NCBI GenBank assembly: GCA_014058105.1
Contig: JACGCM010001242.1
Coordinates: 310,001 to 374,000, forward strand
DNA length: 64,000 nucleotides
Source: Kingdonia uniflora
Lineage: Eukaryota > Streptophyta > Magnoliopsida > Ranunculales > Circaeasteraceae
Direction of reading: 5' to 3'
Shown here one piece after another: positions 33,080 to 43,015 of this stretch. A model generated the notes under the pieces. The model saw only the letters and a list, made by a program, of their open reading frames with translations, did no database searches and was not told the origin of the DNA. Every line of letters begins with the position of its first letter. Positions within the stretch are counted from its first letter, which is position 1. A program made the position numbers and the translations under genes.

Positions 33080-33575
33080 TGAAGATGTCTTCACTCGTGT
33101 TGTCTTTAATTTATGTGATCAGTGCCTTAGCGTTCCTAGCCTTTGTGGTTGAGTAAAAATATTTAGTGTTTCTGTCTCCAGTTTATAACCATTTGATCAT
33201 CGATTTTTGTCTCCAATCCTTCTCTTCATTTTCTCCCATCTGTTTAGCAGTTTCGTTTGGGCTAAGTATCTCTTTTCTATAAGATCGTTGGTAACATCTT
33301 TTTCCAATTGTAATTGTAGTTGTATCATCTCTCTCTCTCTCTAGTATAGTTTTGTTACGGTGCTGGGCTTCAGAGTTCTTCCTCCATCACTTGATGTCGG
33401 CCTTGAGGGGCTTTAGTTTTAGCATAATCGAGAATAGTAGAGCAATAATTAGCAGTTTCGCCCAGCTATGTGCTACAAGGTCCCCGAATACAGGTTCATC
33501 TCCCCAAGACTGTAGATATCTGAATGGGATGTTAGAAGGCTTAGGTACTTGTAGTAGCCTACTTACAGCCTCCAA
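33080..33575 (-). pseudogene. endonuclease-RT linker of the LINE
   Basis: Minus view: PFRYLQSWGDEPVFGDLVAHSW then LKLKPLKADIK (33575-33387), followed at 33280-33120 by LIEKRYLAQTKLLNRWEKM, a degraded WLxxGDRNTKYFY and TTKARNAKALI. These are hallmark segments between endonuclease and RT in plant LINEs. A CT microsatellite lies at about 33328-33343. The block ends near the LTR of Tat-b, marking the 5' truncation. Confidence 0.75.
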
Positions 33576-33804
33576 GCTTCAATCGAACACTCGAGGGCCA
33601 CTTCGAAGCCTACCTGATGACTCGAAGCCTAGTAAGTCAATAATCAAACCCACGAAACCTCCGAAATTATTTGAACACTCGAAGGAACTGTCAAACCAAA
33701 AATTCTTCGACCATGGTCATTTATGGACGAAGGGAAACATGTCAGATGGCCAGCTCACCAGACAAAATGGTAGAGCACGCTGCTCGATAATTGCGGTGCC
33801 AGAT

Positions 33805-33888
33805 CCAACAACTACAATATTAAATCCAACAACTACAGTGTTAGATCCAAAAACTACAGTATCAAGGGAAACAACTACAGTGTCAGAC
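33805..33888 (+). repeat. four 21-bp direct repeats in the LTR upstream of TATA
   Basis: Units start at 33805, 33826, 33847 and 33868 with consensus CCAACAACTACAGTGTTAGAT. The array ends about 105 bp before the TATA box, where U3 enhancer repeats of LTR elements are found. Confidence 0.85.
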
Positions 33889-33993
33889 TCGATAAATTGC
33901 AGAGTCAGAACCGACTATGGGTACAAGTTAGTTGTCCCTGGAGGATACCTATGTATCTTGACCTCCCATGGTGACTCAACCCTTCCTATGTTC

Positions 33994-34000
33994 TATAAAT
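33994..34000 (+). promoter_or_regulatory. TATA box in Tat-b LTR
   Basis: TATAAAT in the context GTTCTATAAATTGG, about 300 bp before the LTR end. Confidence 0.55.
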
Positions 34001-34300
34001 TGGAGGGAGGAGGAACTATGAATGGGCTAGAAAATCTTTCCCAACATACCTCACAAGTTAACCCTGGAATACCCTATAACCTCACTGCTCTCGATACTTT
34101 GACTACTCAACATTTATAACATAACTCTTAAAAATCCTCACCAGAGGTCGTAGAGTGACCCATTCTAGGCCTCCACGCAGGTGTATTATCAGTATAGCAG
34201 TTCAAATTATTATTTATCGTATACTTAAAACCCCTGATAGAAGATAAAACTCATAGTGTAAGAGTCAACTTCCCCTCCCGCGAAGTTAGGCCCCTACATT

Positions 34301-34318
34301 TGGCGTCGTTCGTGCTAT
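34301..34318 (+). other. primer-binding site of Tat-b, degenerate
   Basis: TGGCGTCGTTCGTGCTAT resembles the Tat type TGGCGCCGTCTGTGGGAA in its first half. It lies 2 bp after the LTR end. Confidence 0.5.
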
Positions 34319-34324
34319 TCTGCC

Positions 34325-36110
34325 TTACCAGTCTCCCCCTACCTTTTTTACTTTTCTAAACCTACCAGCCACCTCCAATATCCCCTACCCTCTGCTCTAC
34401 TTCTACCCTTTCCAGCAACTCCACCGACAGAGTGGCCGCTCAACTCACCCTTTTTACCCAGCAATTTGCTCAAGCTGAGGAGCGACATCGAACCCATTTA
34501 CACCAGGAGCGCGAAGAACACCGACAAGAGCTTAAAGCTGAACGAAAATGCCATTTGGACAGTATGAACAAACAATATCTTGCCCTTGATGATCTGTGCA
34601 ATACAGTTCGTGAGTTGCAACGAATTCAACCTCAAGACGCCCCTCCGCCATCTCGGGCACCCGCCTAGTGGCGTGTTTCTGCCCGCGCCCAGCTTAGGCC
34701 ACAGCCACATCTTGAAGTATCCCTAATATATCTTGGTGCCAAGGGTGCTATCCCCACCATTCTACCTACTAGTTCAATCTATCTTGGCATACACCCCATG
34801 AAGGATTCGTCCGATTCCGCTCTTCGCACTACCAGAAACTCCAAACGCCACCCTGCCCGAGAGCGTCTCAGGGAGCGCAGTGCTGAGCACACGGCAAACA
34901 TTCGGCCTCATCACCTTCAACCATAAAGATCCCCTCCTCATCCTACCTATCTAACATAGTAGGAACTTGACAAAAAACTCCACACTGCCATCCACATCAG
35001 GATTCGACTAAATAACCCCCTCTGCCCCAAACTCCTCGCTATCGAGGTCCCTCCAAATTTTTACACCCCCAAAATCAGTAAATACCGTAATACCGACCCT
35101 CAATCCCACATCCTTGAATTCCAAAATGCCTTAAGCCAGTACTTCACAGCCGACCACCTATTGTGTCAATTATTTCTCACCAGCCTCACAGGCAGCCTTC
35201 TCTGATGGTATCATAGCCTTCCTAATGGCTCGATCCAAAGCTTTGCGTAATTATCTAAACTATTCACCGCTCAATTTTCCTTTAACAAAGATAGCGAGGT
35301 CCAGGTCAATGCCCTTTTCAACTTCTGCAAATCCTCCAATGATACCCGTGAAGATTTCACCAATCGGTTTCTCGATGAGTTGTGCAAGATGAAAAACCTC
35401 GAATGTATGAACACTATGCTCGCCTATTCTAACGCTCTGCCAGATAACAGCCGTATCAAAGAGTACATTGTACTCCACAAACCGCGAACCTTCAAGGAGA
35501 TGTTAGCCAAAGTTAATCTGCATATCAACCTTGAGCACCTCCACGAGTCAAATCGATAGGAGTATGCTTTGACCACTAGTCAGAACAAACCTCGACAGGG
35601 ACAACCTTCTATACCCATGATCGCTCTCTTCTTAGAGGAGACTAAGAGCCACAAACGCCCCCACACCGACGACAATACCTCCAAGACCCACAAAAAATAA
35701 CCGAAGCCGGTCCTCCCTAAGCTTACTGCTCTTATCAACACCCTTCTACCTCAGATTCAGGCCGACCCCATATGACGTACCCCTTACCCCATTGATGTCA
35801 AACAAGGTGAACCCTAGTTCCATAACCATAAGTGTAACTACCATCACATTAATAAATGCTTCTCTCTACAACGCTTTATCAAAATAATTCTTAAGGCTGG
35901 TCATCTACATCAATATGTCGCTGACCTCCCCAAATACCTCGATGGATCGTACCTTAGGCCCTAACCTGACCCTGCTGCCGACCCAGCTAAGGTGCACAAT
36001 TACCAACTTCATCTCATTGAGGTCAACAATATCGACAGTAGCCATTCTAAAAGCAAGCTCAAGAGTGTTGAAGAATACTGCAAACTCACCTACTAGGAAA
36101 TGCTACCCAC
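34325..36110 (+). pseudogene. gag of Tat-b
   Basis: From 34432 an open frame of 78 codons encodes a Gln/Glu/Arg-rich coiled coil (FAQAEERHRTHLHQEREEHR). The same reading, through about ten stops, continues with NFYTPKISKYRNTDPQSHIL (35050-35110), the gag core SLPNGSIQSFA and FSFNKDSEVQVNALFNFCKS. It then gives a linker with a degraded zinc-knuckle region (FHNHKCNYHHINKCFSLQRF at about 35818-35878). The core and order match gag of Tat-f (61300-61760). It would form the particle shell in a working element. Confidence 0.75.
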
Positions 36111-36179
36111 CCTTCTGCCATAATCGAGCCAACACCCTCGACCCGAGGATATCTCATCTATCGACTGTGACACATCACA

Positions 36180-36650
36180 TATTCGTTTTGCCCCATTCCA
36201 ACCCTTTAGTTATTATGATTAAAGTCGATCACCTCATTCTCCATACCATGCTTATCGACACGGGAAGTGCAGCTGATGTACAATTTCTTCAGACTGTTCA
36301 AGCCATGTAAAAAACGGACCTCATCACCCCGGTTAATGTCAAACTTAAGGGCTTCAACGGCGCTATTGAAGTTGCTGTCGGTCACATTAGTCTCTTTGTA
36401 ACTACAGGGACAGTCACACTCCAAACCAGCTTTCTTGTCATCGATAAGAAATCCGAATACCTCAATATCCTGGGCCGCAACTGGCTCCATGCCATGCGAG
36501 CCATACCTTTGGCTTACCACCAAACTCTTCATTTCACTACCTCCTGTAGTACGTGGAACTTTAAAGGCTCCCAACGCCTTACACATTCACGCAAGCATCC
36601 GAAGATCGATCAAACCCAAGATCTTGTCAAACAATAATAACAACCAATGT
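36180..36650 (+). pseudogene. aspartic protease of Tat-b
   Basis: VDHLILHTMLIDTGSAADVQF (36223-36285) keeps the DTGS active site. After a stop in ...VQAM the reading continues as VNVKLKGFNGAIEVAVGH and KSEYLNILGRNWLHAM, where the ILGRNW motif closes the fold. A frameshift separates it from gag. Confidence 0.8.
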
Positions 36651-36789
36651 CTCTCTCTACCCCCGTACCTTCTATGCCAGCTGCCATAACCATCGAACCA
36701 GCTGTCTATATTAAACTTGACAGTCCTGGTCGAGGTACATTCATTGGTATTTTTCTAGATTAGGCCAAAAGCCTCGAACTCACAGACTT

Positions 36790-37624
36790 TGCCTGGACAT
36801 TCCATGAAATGCTTGGTGTCGACCCCGCCGTAGCATGTTATCGGCTCGACCTCATCCCTCATTCAATAGCAGTGAAGCAGAAGAAGCGTATATTGTCCCC
36901 GCGACTTCAAGAAGCTGTAAACCTCGAAGTCAACAAAATCCTGTCTGTGGGATTCATCAAAGAAGTCAAGTATGCCGACTGGATATCTAATATTGTTGTA
37001 GTCTCAAAAAAGAACGGCAAGATCTAAGTCTGTGTCGACTTGATAAACCTCAACAAGCACACTCTGAAGGACAGCTTCCCCCTCCCGATCATTTTAGTAC
37101 TCCTGGATGCCACAACAGGACATAACGGCTATCAATGATGGACGCGATTTTGGGTTACAATCAGGTACCCCTCCTCCCCGAGGATCAACTTAAAATTACA
37201 CTTATCACTGAATAAAGACTTTATTATTTTAATGTCATGCCCTTCAGCCTTAAAAACATGGGTGCCACTTACCAACGGCTTGTCACCACCATTTTCAAAC
37301 CTTTTCTTGGCAAGTCGGTCAAAGTTTACATCGACAACATGTTATGCAAAAGCCTCCAAAAACGTACCCACATTTAAGACTTAACCGAAGTTTTCTCGAT
37401 ACTTCGAACATATAATATGAAACTTAACACAGACAAATGCAAGTTTGGTGTTTCATCTAGAAAATTCTTAGGCCACCTCATCAGTGAACGAGGTATCGAG
37501 ATCGACCCTACTCATATCCGAGCCCTCATCGATATGCCATCACCCTGAACTAAAAAAGATGTCCAAAGAGTGGCTAGTAAGATAGGGGCCCTCAACCGCT
37601 TTATTTCAAAATTCTCAGACTGTT
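36790..37624 (+). pseudogene. reverse transcriptase of Tat-b with mutated active site
   Basis: FHEMLGVDPAVACYRLD (36806) leads to an open 72-codon block with PRLQEAVNLEVNKIL and DWISNIVVVSKKNGKI. Then VCVDLINLNKH, MDAILGYNQVPLL (after a shift near 37125), MPFSLKNMGATYQRL and VKVYIDNMLCKSL follow. The YxDD motif at 37327-37338 reads YIDN, so the second catalytic Asp is lost. KFGVSSRKFLGHLISERGIE follows. Several stops (for example ITE*RLYY) are at Arg or Gln codon positions. Confidence 0.82.
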
Positions 37625-38210
37625 GTGCTTGGCTTTTTACCCTCTTACGCGACCAAGGCATTAAAAAAAAACAACCCTGAAATCAATTGGACACCCGACT
37701 GTGAACAGGCCTTCCTCGAACATGAAACATACCTTGGTCGACCACCCATCATCAGTACACCAGTCGAAGGCGAAATGCTTTCTTTATACCTTGCAGCCAC
37801 CGACACCTCTATTAGTTCAGTTTTTATTTGACTCGAATCAAATGTCGAGAAACCCATGCACTTCATCAGCAAAACTCTAGCATATGCAGAGACTCGATAT
37901 ACAAAACTCGAGTGTTTACTCCTCACCCTTGTCTTTACTGCCCAAAAATTCAAACCATATTTTCAAGCTCACCTTATCCGTGTTATCAAAAGTTACTCCG
38001 CTCTTGAAGTACTCAGCAAGAAAGAATAATCTAGATGGGTACAACAGTGGTCTATTTATCTTGGCGAACACGACATTACATTTGAGAGGCAGATATCCCA
38101 AAAAGGCCAAGCAGTCGCTGAATTCCTCGCTGACTTCCCGATCGAAGACATCGACTGGGGGGAACATAAAGATGAGCTACCCGAAGACCAACCCAAACTG
38201 AATAACCCTT
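37625..38210 (+). pseudogene. RT-linked RNase H of Tat-b
   Basis: Reads LSLYLAATDTSISSVFI (37780) and then, in shifted frames, KPMHFISKTLAYAETRYTKL, the standard RNase H segment after RT, and ends with FLADFPIEDIDW at about 38120-38160. The active site is partly retained (ATDTS). Frame breaks at 37830 and 38030. Confidence 0.7.
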
Positions 38211-38219
38211 AGAGCCCTA

Positions 38220-38760
38220 ACACAGGTTGGCGCCTCTTTACAGATGGATCCGCTGGACCCAACAGTTCAGGGATCGGAGTTGTCTTGGTTACCCCCACCA
38301 ACGATCAAATCGAAAAAGCCATCAAGTTAAACTTTGAATGCTCCAGCAACGAGGCTGAGTATGAAGCCTTGATCCATGGCCTTGACCTCACACTCGAACT
38401 TGGGGGTCCCAAACTTATAGTGTTTACAGATTCACAACTTATTCAGAGACTGTACACTGGTAAAAATTAGTCCAACGGTCTCATGGCTGAGTATGCTGCA
38501 CTTGTCCGCCAGCGCATGGGTCATTTTCCTAAAAAATCTTCTATTACTCATTACCCCAGAGGCAAAAATAGACATGCCGATGTCCTCGCCTACATAGTAA
38601 CCATGTTAGGCCAGTCCAAATCTCGAACACTCCATATTAAAGTACTCGAACGCCTAAGTATCGTGCAGATGAAAGTCAACTCCATCATACTGGGGGAGAG
38701 AGTCTCGATCCAGATAACTGGCACACACCATTTCTTACCTACTTCAACAATTCTGCCCTC
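38220..38760 (+). pseudogene. second (archaeal-type) RNase H of Tat-b
   Basis: WRLFTDGSAGPNSSGIGVVLVT (38229-38294), NEAEYEALIHGLDL and LIVFTDSQL give the Asp, Glu and Asp residues. HYPRGKNRHADVLAYI (38550-38600) gives the usual end. One stop (GKN*SNG) interrupts. The extra domain between RT/RNase H and integrase is diagnostic for Tat. Confidence 0.82.
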
Positions 38761-38784
38761 CCAGATAACCCCATAGCCAAATGT

Positions 38785-39916
38785 TTGTTATTAAAAAATT
38801 GTCACAGATATACCATCCTTAAAGGCGAGTTACGTCGCCAATCCCCAAATGGCGTCTACTTCTGGTGCATCTCTCAAGACGAAGCCACTAGAATTCTTGT
38901 AGAACGCCATGAAGGTATCCGCGGTGCACATATTGCAGGTCGATCGATGGCCTTTCGAGCTGTATCCTAAGGTTTATTCTGGCCCAATATGAAGAAGCAA
39001 GCTGAAGGATACGCCAAACACTGTGACAAATGCCAATGTCACGCCCACGATATCAACTGCCAATCACAAGAATTCCATTGTAGTTAAGTCTCTTGGCCAT
39101 TAAAGCGATGGGCCATCGACCTTGTGGGTCCTTTTCTCAAAGCATCGGGTAGCCAAGAAAATATTCTTGTGACAACATATTACATTACTAAATGGGTCGA
39201 AGCCATGCCATTATGTCATACCAGAGAAGAAGAAGTCATCAAGTTCTTATGGGAAAATATCATTACACGCTTCGCCTATCCTCACATAATTCGATGCAAC
39301 AATCGTCCACAGTTCGCCGGGAACAAAGTCTGTAATTTCCTCAAAAAGTATAATATCATCCTCTCCCCCTCAGCACCTTACTACCCCTAGGGGAATGATC
39401 AGGTCGAAGCAATCACTAAAACTATAGTCGATGGTCTTAAGAAGTGGGTCAATGAGAAGAAAGGATGATGGGTCCAGGAAGTACAGCATGTACTCTGGGT
39501 TTATCGAACAATACCATGAAAGGCGACGGGCTGCACACCTTTCTTTCTAGCCTATGGTACCGAAGCGGTTCTACCTACTCAATTTGAAGTACCAGCACGC
39601 GACCCTAACCTCCCAGGCAAAGATAATTAGTTTGAACTCGGATGCAATATGTTATGGATCGGGGAAACTAGAGACCAAGCCATCGCAAACCCTAGCTGAT
39701 GCCATCTCTCTCTCTAGAAGTCATGCAACAAAAGAGTTTGACCACGCAGTTTCAATATTATAGATTTAGAACTTCAGCAAGTCACACCCTCTTCGAAGCC
39801 TCACAATGCCAGCAAGTTAACTAAATCCTGGGAAGGACCTTATGTCGTGTATGACAAAATTGATAAAGATTCCTATTATCTGATGACAGAAGTTGAAGAA
39901 TCTCTACCCAATATAT
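38785..39916 (+). pseudogene. integrase of Tat-b, cut at 39916
   Basis: The zinc-binding part reads VERHEGIRGAHIAGRS (38900-38947), then FWPNMKKQA and KHCDKCQCHA, a complete HHCC set. In the core, WAIDLVGPFLK has the first Asp. The second Asp site reads IRCNNRPQF in place of SDNG, so it is lost. NDQVEAITKTIVDG keeps Glu. The C-terminus reads LTKSWEGPYVV and YYLMTEVEESLPNI, then meets the LTR of Tat-c at 39917. Only the last few residues are missing. Confidence 0.82.
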
Positions 39917-40537
39917 AATGGCTAAATTTTGTAAGATCAAAATGGCCCAGAATTCGCTTTTATACCAATGAACCTGCAATACTATTTTAATAGAAAGTAA
40001 GAAATGACACATGTAATTTTAGCGTAGAAAACCTCTTAATAGGTATAAAAGCAGGACCTCGAGTGGAATTTTTTTTTGTAAAAGTATCTTTATTGCTTGA
40101 GGCGAATATCTTATTTAAAGTGATCTTCAGATATAGAAAATCTTGAACCATGTAACTAAGAAGTTTGAATGTTGTTGAGAATAAAAAATAAGTAGTTTCT
40201 TGATGATCTCTTGTATAATTTTTTTGGCCCTTGTCTCTTCTGGAACTTTTCCTCTATATAGGACTTCTCTACAGCCCTTCATCATGCCAGAACACTTTTT
40301 TTCAAATAATATGGTTAGTGGTGGTTAACTGAGTAACTAAGGAGTTCGTGAGAGACATGTGTTTTTGACTGAATAAGGCTTTTCGGTTGAAGTTCGACCC
40401 ACATTTTTAACCAGTTCATAGGGTAGGTTAGAATGCTGACTGGGGAAGATATGTTAAAAATATGTGAGTGTGAGATGGAAGTGATTTGAACTGGCGACAC
40501 CTCGACTTTAGGTGAGATCGAGGGATAGGTCTTTGCA
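39917..40537 (-). repeat. 3' LTR of Tat-c
   Basis: In plus view it runs TGGCTAAATTTTGTAAG to AGGTCTTTGCA. It aligns with 52788-53406 along its whole length with scattered differences. A minus-strand TATATAGAGG box lies at 40252-40262. Confidence 0.9.
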
Positions 40538-40552
40538 ATCGCCCCCCCGCAA
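40538..40552 (-). other. polypurine tract of Tat-c
   Basis: Minus view TTGCGGGGGGGCGAT directly precedes the 3' LTR, where plus-strand DNA synthesis starts. Confidence 0.8.
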
Positions 40553-41079
40553 TGGAAGTTACGAGTGGCTTTGGTTGAGAAATGATCAGCTTGTAATTGG
40601 TATTTGGGTTAAAATTCTTGATAATTGAAATAGAGTAATGATGGCTTTGACTGTGTGGAAGTTATGCGGGTTATGGGGAAGTGACATGTATTTAATAAGG
40701 ATGTGGATGCTGATGTATGCGATGGTTACGACTTTGAAAAGTTGCGCCTATAGTGAATGATGACCCTTGGTAAAACGTACCTGCACAATAAATGTAGGGT
40801 TATATAAATTGTGCCTGTATCGAATTCTTGAAGCAGAGTACGCTTGAAATCTAAAAAATTCTTTGAAATATTAAAAATGGTGAAGGCTCGGAGTATGGTC
40901 CTTGAAGAGACGATAGCGTCTGAAAGGCTCAGAGTATGTCGATAACCATACCAGTCCCTCCGACTTATTAAGGCATGTCGAAAGGCGAAGCGGTTGAAGC
41001 TGAGGAGGAATTCTACTGTATGTGGAGGTTTTATGTCGTCATCTTGACAGGTGAGAAACGTTAGGCTTGTCTCCGTACT
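40553..41079. other. 3' region of Tat-c, non-coding
   Basis: No supported ORF. It contains a TATA box on the plus strand at 40801 and probably forms the upstream region of the antisense unit. Confidence 0.5.
40801..40809 (+). promoter_or_regulatory. candidate TATA box of the Tat-c antisense unit
   Basis: TATATAAAT in GGGTTATATAAATTGTGCC lies about 270 bp upstream of the first antisense coding-like stretch and about 260 bp inside the 3' LTR edge. It is a consensus plant TATA box but has no independent support. Confidence 0.35.
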
Positions 41080-41345
41080 ATGGCGAAGGACAAGGTTGGG
41101 GGGTTAGATGCAGGGATAGGCATATCTGAGGGACAGTTATGTGGATTTCTTGTATCACCATGGATTCTGAGGTCGGGCCTTCTTCATCTCTTCCAACTCT
41201 TCGGAGGTGGAGGTTTCAGAGGAGGAGGTGATGGTAGTGAAAGAGGGAGACAACCATTGGAAGATTACTTCTGTATTTCTATCACCTTTTGGCGCTTAGA
41301 AGACCTTTAGTTTTGTAGAGTTAGCGCCTGTACTAACTATTAGAA
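41080..41345 (+). pseudogene. first coding-like stretch of the Tat-c antisense unit
   Basis: Two overlapping frames look coding. One starts MAKDKVGGLDAGIG at 41080 and is open for 76 codons. The other (41180-41345) reads SSEVEVSEEEVMVVKEGDNHWK and FVELAPVLTIRRLL with one stop, and is the more protein-like. I do not recognise a family. An acidic Ser/Glu segment like this also precedes the conserved domain at 43290 (ETVESDSEVEVG), so it may be a duplicated or upstream exon. Confidence 0.35.
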
Positions 41346-42013
41346 GATTGCTTGCATAGTTTCCATTTGAAGTTCAACTAGACTTCGACCAAACTTATGT
41401 GAAGGAAGCTTTTTGTTGACTCTAATTTCTTCTTTGCATCAGGGTGAAAGATCGCTGAAGCAAGATGAATTGAAGGAGTTGACGTGTTAGAGTGCCTGAA
41501 TGACCTGTTACTTTTAAAAGCAGTAAAAAACTTGTTATTTGTAAAGTATCTAAAGTTGGGTGCTAGACAGATTAGATTTATTTATTATACTTGAGATCGA
41601 TTACTAAAAAACTTGTTATCTGTAAAATTACGTGTAATGTTATCGACATGAATAAAAATTTATCATCCAATTACTTGTGTTAATGTACATGGAAATGTCA
41701 GAGATAAAAATGTAGGAAATCTGTAATGCGAAAATTTGAGCTAATAGAGGTCGATAGAGGGATAAATCTTAAAAAAATATGCTCAATTTTAAAAATAATA
41801 TAACGTATGAGTTTGAGGGAAGGGATAAGTTTAAATAGTCTACCTCCAGATTTTTGGGTTTCTGTTACGAGATAAAAGGTCAATATTATATTTTGAGGGG
41901 AAAGTGTTGTATAAATGTTTAAATAAGGGTTGAATTAATTTTTTGAATATGGAGAAGGGATTGTGATGGTGCAGACTTGATCTCAAAGAATTTGTCATGC
42001 CACTGAAGGACAA

Positions 42014-42319
42014 TTGGCTATAAAGATCGTTGAAGTGCGGGTGAGGATTTTTGGATTGTTTGGTTATGATGCTGAGTTACCACTGAGGGAATGTCAGCTC
42101 GATGGACTGGATGTAAGGGGTAGGGAACTTGAGTATGCCCGATATTTCTATGAGGTATGCTTTCGTGAATTGGTATGGGATCTTATAGATAGAGAAGAGA
42201 TGGTTAAACTGATTACTGAGGTGGAGATGGAATTTAAAGATGGGATGATCGATGGAGGAGATCTGATCGGATGTGGTCGCCCAGGTTATCAAGGCTATTT
42301 TAGATGTAATTATATGTAA
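42014..42319 (+). CDS. small acidic hypothetical ORF (101 aa) in the Tat-c antisense unit
   Basis: An uninterrupted frame from ATG to TAA, reading MAIKIVEVRVRIFGLFGYDA, LPLRECQLDGLDVRGRELEYA and REEMVKLITEVEMEFKDGM. It is rich in Glu and Asp with no membrane span. Family unknown. Being fully open in an element whose pol is broken is notable, but 101 codons could be chance. It parallels the ORFs at 501-812 and 57559-57786. Confidence 0.4.
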   Translation: MAIKIVEVRVRIFGLFGYDAELPLRECQLDGLDVRGRELEYARYFYEVCFRELVWDLIDREEMVKLITEVEMEFKDGMIDGGDLIGCGRPGYQGYFRCNYM

Positions 42320-42580
42320 ATTGTTATCCTAAATAAATACAGGTGTTGTTGATTTTAATAGAAAAGATGAAAGTCAATTTAATCCTCTATAGTTACAAAT
42401 GCCGTTTGAGATTGTTTTGACAAACAAATTTTGAATAAGTTTGAAAATTATGTTAGCATTGAAAATGACGTCACTAGTACTATAAGTATAAGGAACCATA
42501 ACAAAAAAAAATGTAGGAGCTTCTAGTTTTATTTTTAATGTAAAGCTACTAAAATCTGATATCGTGGAGTGTGAGTCATC

Positions 42581-43015
42581 ATGAGTGTGGGAAAGTCAGA
42601 TAAAGACATGGAAACAAGAGATAAAAATAGATTAAAATATAAGAGTAGGGGTAATGATGGAAAGATAATATTATTGAAAAGGTATAGGACGTCTAACATG
42701 GATAGTGGAAAGGACGCCTTGGCTTTAAAACTGAGGATGGGTCGTGCGAAGCATAATAACTGCCAGCCGTCAGAGAGAAAAATAATAAATAGTACTTCAT
42801 TTTCATTATTCAAACATTTTTCAACTTCTAAAAATTATGAGAGCACAAAGAGAGAAGCGCAAAAATATTGTAGAAGATTTGGTAAGAATTTATCTAAGGG
42901 TGATCAACAGTCGAAGAGAGTTGCGGGCATAGAATCACTTAGGTGGCTATACAACAGAGTTGTGAGGGAAGGACTTGGTGCTACTGCGGATTCTCATTAT
43001 GACACTAAAGGTTAG
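42581..43015 (+). CDS. hypothetical basic ORF (144 aa) in the Tat-c antisense unit
   Basis: Open from ATG to TAG with Lys, Arg and Ser in excess (MSVGKSDKDMETRDKNRLKY, then KREAQKYCRRFGKNLSKGDQ). I recognise no family. The basic, low-hydrophobic composition suggests a nucleic-acid-binding or disordered protein if it is expressed at all. It lies between the acidic ORF and the conserved aORF domain. Confidence 0.35.
   Translation: MSVGKSDKDMETRDKNRLKYKSRGNDGKIILLKRYRTSNMDSGKDALALKLRMGRAKHNNCQPSERKIINSTSFSLFKHFSTSKNYESTKREAQKYCRRFGKNLSKGDQQSKRVAGIESLRWLYNRVVREGLGATADSHYDTKG

Larger units (their letters stand above)
29959..33549 (-). mobile_element. L1-type LINE, 5'-truncated
   Basis: On the minus strand, from high to low coordinates: end of the endonuclease-RT linker (33575-33080), RT (about 32700-31500), zinc-binding region (31190-30990) and RNase H (30800-30310). 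This is the order of plant L1 elements with a C-terminal RNase H. No endonuclease domain is present, as expected after 5' truncation. The 3' end is taken at the T-rich GATTTGTTTTTGCTTTTGC (29957-29975), which in minus view is a degenerate poly(A). Frames are broken throughout. Confidence 0.8.
33550..34298 (+). repeat. 5' LTR of Tat-b
   Basis: Probably starts TGTAGTAGCC (33550), the same start as the LTR of Tat-d in its own orientation, and ends CCCCTACA just before the PBS (about 749 bp). It contains four 21-bp repeats and a TATA box. The left edge overlaps the apparent end of the LINE by up to 25 bp and is uncertain. Confidence 0.6.
33550..39916 (+). mobile_element. Tat-lineage Gypsy element Tat-b, left part (continues at 53407)
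   Basis: LTR, PBS, gag, protease, RT, RNase H, second RNase H and integrase follow in plus orientation. The sequence stops at 39916 inside the integrase C-terminus, where the 3' LTR of Tat-c begins. The missing 3' half (tandem array, then an ORF on the opposite strand) appears at 53407-56036, after Tat-c, in the order expected of a Tat element. Stops and frameshifts are frequent, so this is among the oldest copies here. Confidence 0.75.

Noticed and set aside
33352..34119. Plus-strand open frame of 255 codons, the longest in the window
   Set aside because: It runs antisense through the LINE linker and then through the Tat-b LTR, including its 21-bp repeats and TATA box. No protein family or composition supports it.
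36206..36586. Minus-strand frame of 126 codons
   Set aside because: Shadow of the Tat-b protease (DTGS and ILGRNW on the plus strand).
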